A stretch of DNA of 7,904 nucleotides from CAZWVM01 sp964637705 (GTDB lineage: Bacteria > UBA8481): the NCBI GenBank assembly GCA_964637705.1, contig CAZWVM010000170.1, positions 1 to 7,904 of the forward strand, given 5' to 3'. Positions 6,198 through 7,904 of the stretch are shown here, in pieces. A program made the translations under genes and the position numbers. Position 1 is the first letter of the stretch. Each line of letters begins with the position of its first letter. The notes beneath the pieces are model-generated. The model worked only from the letters and a program-made list of their open reading frames with translations. It was not told where the DNA came from and did not search any database.

Positions 6198-7121
6198 TCA
6201 GGCTTCGACCATGTCCTTGCGCGTCAGGCGGACGGCCACGGCGGCGAGGGAACCGAGATGGGCGACGAACGAGAGGTCGCTCTCGTTGAACCGGGCCGCC
6301 GATTCCTGGCTGCCGACATACATGACGCCGACACGCTTGCCGCGCGTCACGAGGGGCACGCAGATCACGGCCTTGATGCGGCTCGCCACCACGCTCTCGC
6401 CGGCCTGGAAACGCTTGTCCGAAAGGGCATTGTCGACGAGCACCGATTCACCCGTGGTGTAGACCTGCTGGTAGATCGTGCGGGAGACCGCGAATTGGCC
6501 GCAGCCGGGCGCGACCTTGGAGGAAAACGGCATCATCGTGGCGCGACCCGGTTCCTTCAGGATCACCGTTCCGCCCGAGGCCGGCAGGCACTCGATGACG
6601 CCCTCGAGGATCGAGGCGAGGAAGACCTCGAGCTTGTCCACCTCGGCCAGGCTCACGGCGAGGTGGGCGAGGAGGTTGAGCCGTTGCTCGAGGGTGATCG
6701 TGGAGATCTTGGAGCCGGCCAGCTTGTTGAGGAGCGCGGCGCGGTTCCCCACCGGGGGCGCCGCCGCCAGCGAGTTCACGACCTCGATCTTGCGCTCCCC
6801 CACATCCTCCTGGACCGTGACCTGCTCCTCGGTCGCCTCCTCCAGGACGATCGTCGTCCCTCCGCACTGGATCTTGTCGCCGGCCTTCACCTCGGCCCGC
6901 GCCGACGTGGCTCCGTTCACGCGGGTCCCGTTGGCGCTGCCGAGGTCGGTCGCGACCAGTCCTCTCCCGGATTCCTCGAGCTTGATGTGCTGCCGCGAAA
7001 CCTCGGGATCGTTGACCGGAACCGTGACGGTCCGCTCTCGGCCGATGACGACGGGAAATCCCTTGATCTTCTCACGACGGCTTCGGCCGTCCGGTTCGGT
7101 GATGAAGAGAATCCAAGACAT
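6198..7121 (-). CDS. FHA-GAF domain signalling protein
   Basis: The chosen product has 307 residues. Residues 1-95 form a forkhead-associated domain, which binds phosphothreonine peptides. Its conserved residues are visible: G27-R28, S42-R43-x-x-H45 (SRQH) and N69-G70, after the LGSANGT strand. A charged linker (95-140) leads to a GAF domain at about 145-300, a fold that binds small ligands or partners and can dimerise. No output domain (SpoIIE, GGDEF, histidine kinase) follows, so the partner is probably the kinase encoded 2 bp downstream. The ATG at 7121 is preferred because GGGAGGT lies 9 nt upstream and the FHA fold begins at once (SWILFITEPDG). An in-frame ATG at 7307 would add 62 residues with no domain signal and would read through the predicted promoter. 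The protein is soluble and cytoplasmic. Confidence 0.92.
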   Translation of the reverse strand: MSWILFITEPDGRSRREKIKGFPVVIGRERTVTVPVNDPEVSRQHIKLEESGRGLVATDLGSANGTRVNGATSARAEVKAGDKIQCGGTTIVLEEATEEQVTVQEDVGERKIEVVNSLAAAPPVGNRAALLNKLAGSKISTITLEQRLNLLAHLAVSLAEVDKLEVFLASILEGVIECLPASGGTVILKEPGRATMMPFSSKVAPGCGQFAVSRTIYQQVYTTGESVLVDNALSDKRFQAGESVVASRIKAVICVPLVTRGKRVGVMYVGSQESAARFNESDLSFVAHLGSLAAVAVRLTRKDMVEA

Positions 7122-7130
7122 GGGGGTGAA

Positions 7131-7137
7131 ACCTCCC
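7131..7137 (-). promoter_or_regulatory. Shine-Dalgarno site GGGAGGT deciding the FHA-GAF start
   Basis: On the minus strand GGGAGGT stands 9 nt before the ATG at 7121. It supports this internal Met over the upstream in-frame ATG at 7307. Confidence 0.8.
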
Positions 7138-7158
7138 TCAGGTTCGGTTCCGCCCATA

Positions 7159-7178
7159 CCTTCGCTCGCCAGCGAAGG
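7159..7178 (-). promoter_or_regulatory. 8-bp perfect hairpin in the FHA-GAF operon leader
   Basis: CCTTCGCT (7159-7166) and AGCGAAGG (7171-7178) are exact inverted repeats around a 4-nt loop. The hairpin lies between the predicted promoter and the ribosome site, so it would fold in the 5' leader of the minus-strand operon. No T-tract follows on either strand, which argues against a plain terminator. Its role is unknown. Confidence 0.5.
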
Positions 7179-7190
7179 GCGGTGGAAATC

Positions 7191-7219
7191 AAAATACCCG
7201 AGGTGCGAGCCGGAATCAA
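7191..7219 (-). promoter_or_regulatory. Predicted sigma70-like promoter of the FHA-GAF/kinase/chagasin operon
   Basis: On the minus strand TTGATT (7219-7214) and TATTTT (7196-7191) are separated by exactly 17 bp, close to the TTGACA/TATAAT consensus. It stands out as an A+T-rich patch in high-G+C sequence. The start of transcription would be near 7184, giving a leader of about 63 nt. A palindrome (AGCGG-ctat-CCGCT, 7221-7234) begins 1 bp upstream of the -35 box and could bind a regulator. Confidence 0.55.
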
Positions 7220-7306
7220 CAGCGGCTATCCGCTCAATTTTCACCGTCCCGGGCGCCGTCCCCCTGTTGATAAACGCCTTTTCGACCCCGGCGGCTCGAT
7301 CCGTCA

Positions 7307-7335
7307 TTGAATTCGGGGACCGGCTCCTGTATCGT
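7307..7335 (+). promoter_or_regulatory. Weak candidate promoter for the oxidoreductase gene
   Basis: TTGAAT (7307-7312) and TATCGT (7330-7335) are 17 bp apart, each matching the sigma70 consensus at four of six positions. It would give a leader of about 130 nt. The match is modest and other sigma factors could be used. Confidence 0.25.
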
Positions 7336-7353
7336 CATCCGGAAGCTCGGGCG

Positions 7354-7407
7354 GGCCGTGACGGCCGTTCCAGCCTCGGACCCATCGCAGCCTCCCGCTC
7401 TCGCGGG
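7354..7407 (+). promoter_or_regulatory. Two inverted repeats upstream of the oxidoreductase gene
   Basis: GGCCGT-g-ACGGCC (7354-7366) is a 13-bp palindrome of operator type. CCCGC-tctc-GCGGG (7394-7407) can form a hairpin, extendable by AGC/GCT past a small bulge. Both lie between the weak promoter candidate and the GTG at 7469. They could be an operator and a leader hairpin, or a remnant of a dispersed intergenic repeat. No T-tract follows. Confidence 0.35.
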
Positions 7408-7454
7408 GCTCAATCGCCTAAGGTCCATTACGAGGAACGTCAAAACTGTATGAG

Positions 7455-7459
7455 AGGAG
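7455..7459 (+). promoter_or_regulatory. Shine-Dalgarno site AGGAG supporting the GTG start
   Basis: AGGAG stands 9 nt before GTG at 7469. Together with the match of the first residues to the family N-terminus, it selects this GTG rather than a later ATG. Confidence 0.8.
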
Positions 7460-7468
7460 TACGGAGTC

Positions 7469-7904
7469 GTGGCTAAAGCGAAATATATCACGATCGATGG
7501 CAATGAGGCGGCGGCCTACGTCGCGCACAAGACGAACGAGGTGATCGCGATCTACCCGATCACTCCCTCCTCGAACATGGGAGAGTTTTCCGACGAGTGG
7601 AGCGCCAAGGGCCAGCCCAACATCTGGGGCACCGTGCCCCTCGTGGTCGAGATGCAGTCCGAGGGCGGCGCGGCCGGCGCGGTCCACGGCTCCCTGCAGA
7701 CCGGCGCCCTCACCACCACCTTCACCTCCTCCCAGGGGCTCCTCCTGATGATCCCCAACATGTTCAAGGTCGCGGGCGAATTGACATCCACCGTCTTCCA
7801 CATCGCCGCGCGCACCGTCGCCACCCACGCGCTCTCCATCTTCGGCGATCACTCCGACGTGATGTCCGTCCGCTCCACGGGCTGGGCCATGCTCTTCGGC
7901 AACT
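7469..7904 (+). CDS. nifJ: Pyruvate:ferredoxin (flavodoxin) oxidoreductase, N-terminal part, runs off the window
   Basis: Only the first 145 residues are in the window. They match the N-terminal thiamine-pyrophosphate-related domain I of single-chain pyruvate:ferredoxin oxidoreductase, which oxidises pyruvate with CoA to acetyl-CoA and CO2 and reduces ferredoxin or flavodoxin in the cytoplasm. Recognisable stretches are DGNEAAAYVAHKTNEV (10-25), IYPITPSS (28-35), EMQSEGGAAGAVHG (61-74), TTTFTSSQGLLLMIPNMFK (82-100) and ATHALSIFGDHSDVM. Thr32, Glu65 and Arg115 line up with the Thr31, Glu64 and Arg114 active-site residues described for the Desulfovibrio africanus enzyme, allowing for the initiator Met. 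Full-length enzymes are about 1,170-1,200 residues, so most of the gene lies to the right. It is transcribed away from the FHA-GAF operon. A split 2-oxoacid:ferredoxin oxidoreductase alpha subunit is less likely from the sequence wording. Confidence 0.93.
   Translation, partial: MAKAKYITIDGNEAAAYVAHKTNEVIAIYPITPSSNMGEFSDEWSAKGQPNIWGTVPLVVEMQSEGGAAGAVHGSLQTGALTTTFTSSQGLLLMIPNMFKVAGELTSTVFHIAARTVATHALSIFGDHSDVMSVRSTGWAMLFGN

Larger units (their letters stand above)
7122..7468. other. Divergent intergenic region of 347 bp
   Basis: This gap separates the minus-strand FHA-GAF operon from the plus-strand oxidoreductase gene. It holds the leader hairpin, the predicted minus-strand promoter, a flanking palindrome, a weak plus-strand promoter candidate and two further inverted repeats, each listed separately. 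Reading frames crossing it show no domain signal and no ribosome site, so no extra gene is called. No tRNA or known riboswitch is recognised. Confidence 0.7.

Noticed and set aside
5149..6462. Long plus-strand open frame opposite the kinase and FHA-GAF genes
   Set aside because: Antisense shadow with Asp/Arg/Val-rich composition, no ribosome site and no domain.
7267..7272. TTGATA as a -35 box for the oxidoreductase gene
   Set aside because: The position 17 bp downstream is GGCGGC, unlike any -10 box.
7122..7307. A 62-residue N-terminal extension of the FHA-GAF protein from ATG 7307
   Set aside because: It has no domain signal and would contain the predicted promoter and leader. The ATG at 7121 has a strong ribosome site and begins the FHA fold directly.
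7234..7503. Small 89-residue minus-strand frame in the divergent gap
   Set aside because: It overlaps the start of the oxidoreductase gene, has no ribosome site and no recognisable features.

Overview
This is a high-G+C bacterial window (roughly two-thirds G+C by eye) with densely packed genes and many long shadow reading frames. The gene set is a Hanks-type Ser/Thr kinase with an HRD-I-S-P catalytic loop, an FHA-GAF protein, a GYF_2 membrane protein, secreted sugar-handling proteins, a chagasin-type inhibitor and the start of a pyruvate:ferredoxin oxidoreductase. Together these suggest a free-living bacterium with complex signalling and an anaerobic or facultative carbon metabolism, such as Planctomycetota, Myxococcota or a related uncultured lineage. 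No marker gene fixes the phylum.

Layout. Positions 1-337 are a low-complexity tandem array of 7-bp units (consensus CACTCCT) with an exact 140-bp higher-order period; it may run past the left edge. A plus-strand unit follows (406-4688): a XylF-like sugar-binding lipoprotein, a secreted three-part GH15-like glycoside hydrolase, and a membrane protein with an N-terminal GYF_2 domain. The gaps are 13 and 19 bp, so co-transcription is likely. This unit meets a minus-strand operon across a 35-bp convergent gap (4689-4723) that can form a hairpin.

The minus-strand operon is transcribed from about 7190 down to 4724. It encodes an FHA-GAF protein, a Ser/Thr kinase and a chagasin/I42 lipoprotein. The 2-bp gap and 4-bp GTGA overlap indicate translational coupling. 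A good sigma70-like promoter (TTGATT, 17 bp, TATTTT) lies 63-100 bp upstream of the FHA-GAF start. The divergent intergenic region (7122-7468) holds this promoter and several hairpins or palindromes. From 7469 a GTG-started nifJ-type gene runs off the right edge.

How the genes may work together. The plus unit looks like periplasmic or surface capture and trimming of a glycan. No ABC ATPase or permease is present in the window, so the binding protein must use a transporter elsewhere or act as a sensor. The minus unit looks like a phospho-signalling module: the FHA domain reads phosphothreonine, the GAF domain senses a small molecule or partner, and the kinase writes the mark. It ends with an exported inhibitor of papain-like cysteine peptidases. 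That FHA-GAF / kinase / chagasin combination, with a kinase activation segment lacking Ser and Thr, is the least expected arrangement here. Family assignments come from motifs read by eye, without database searches.
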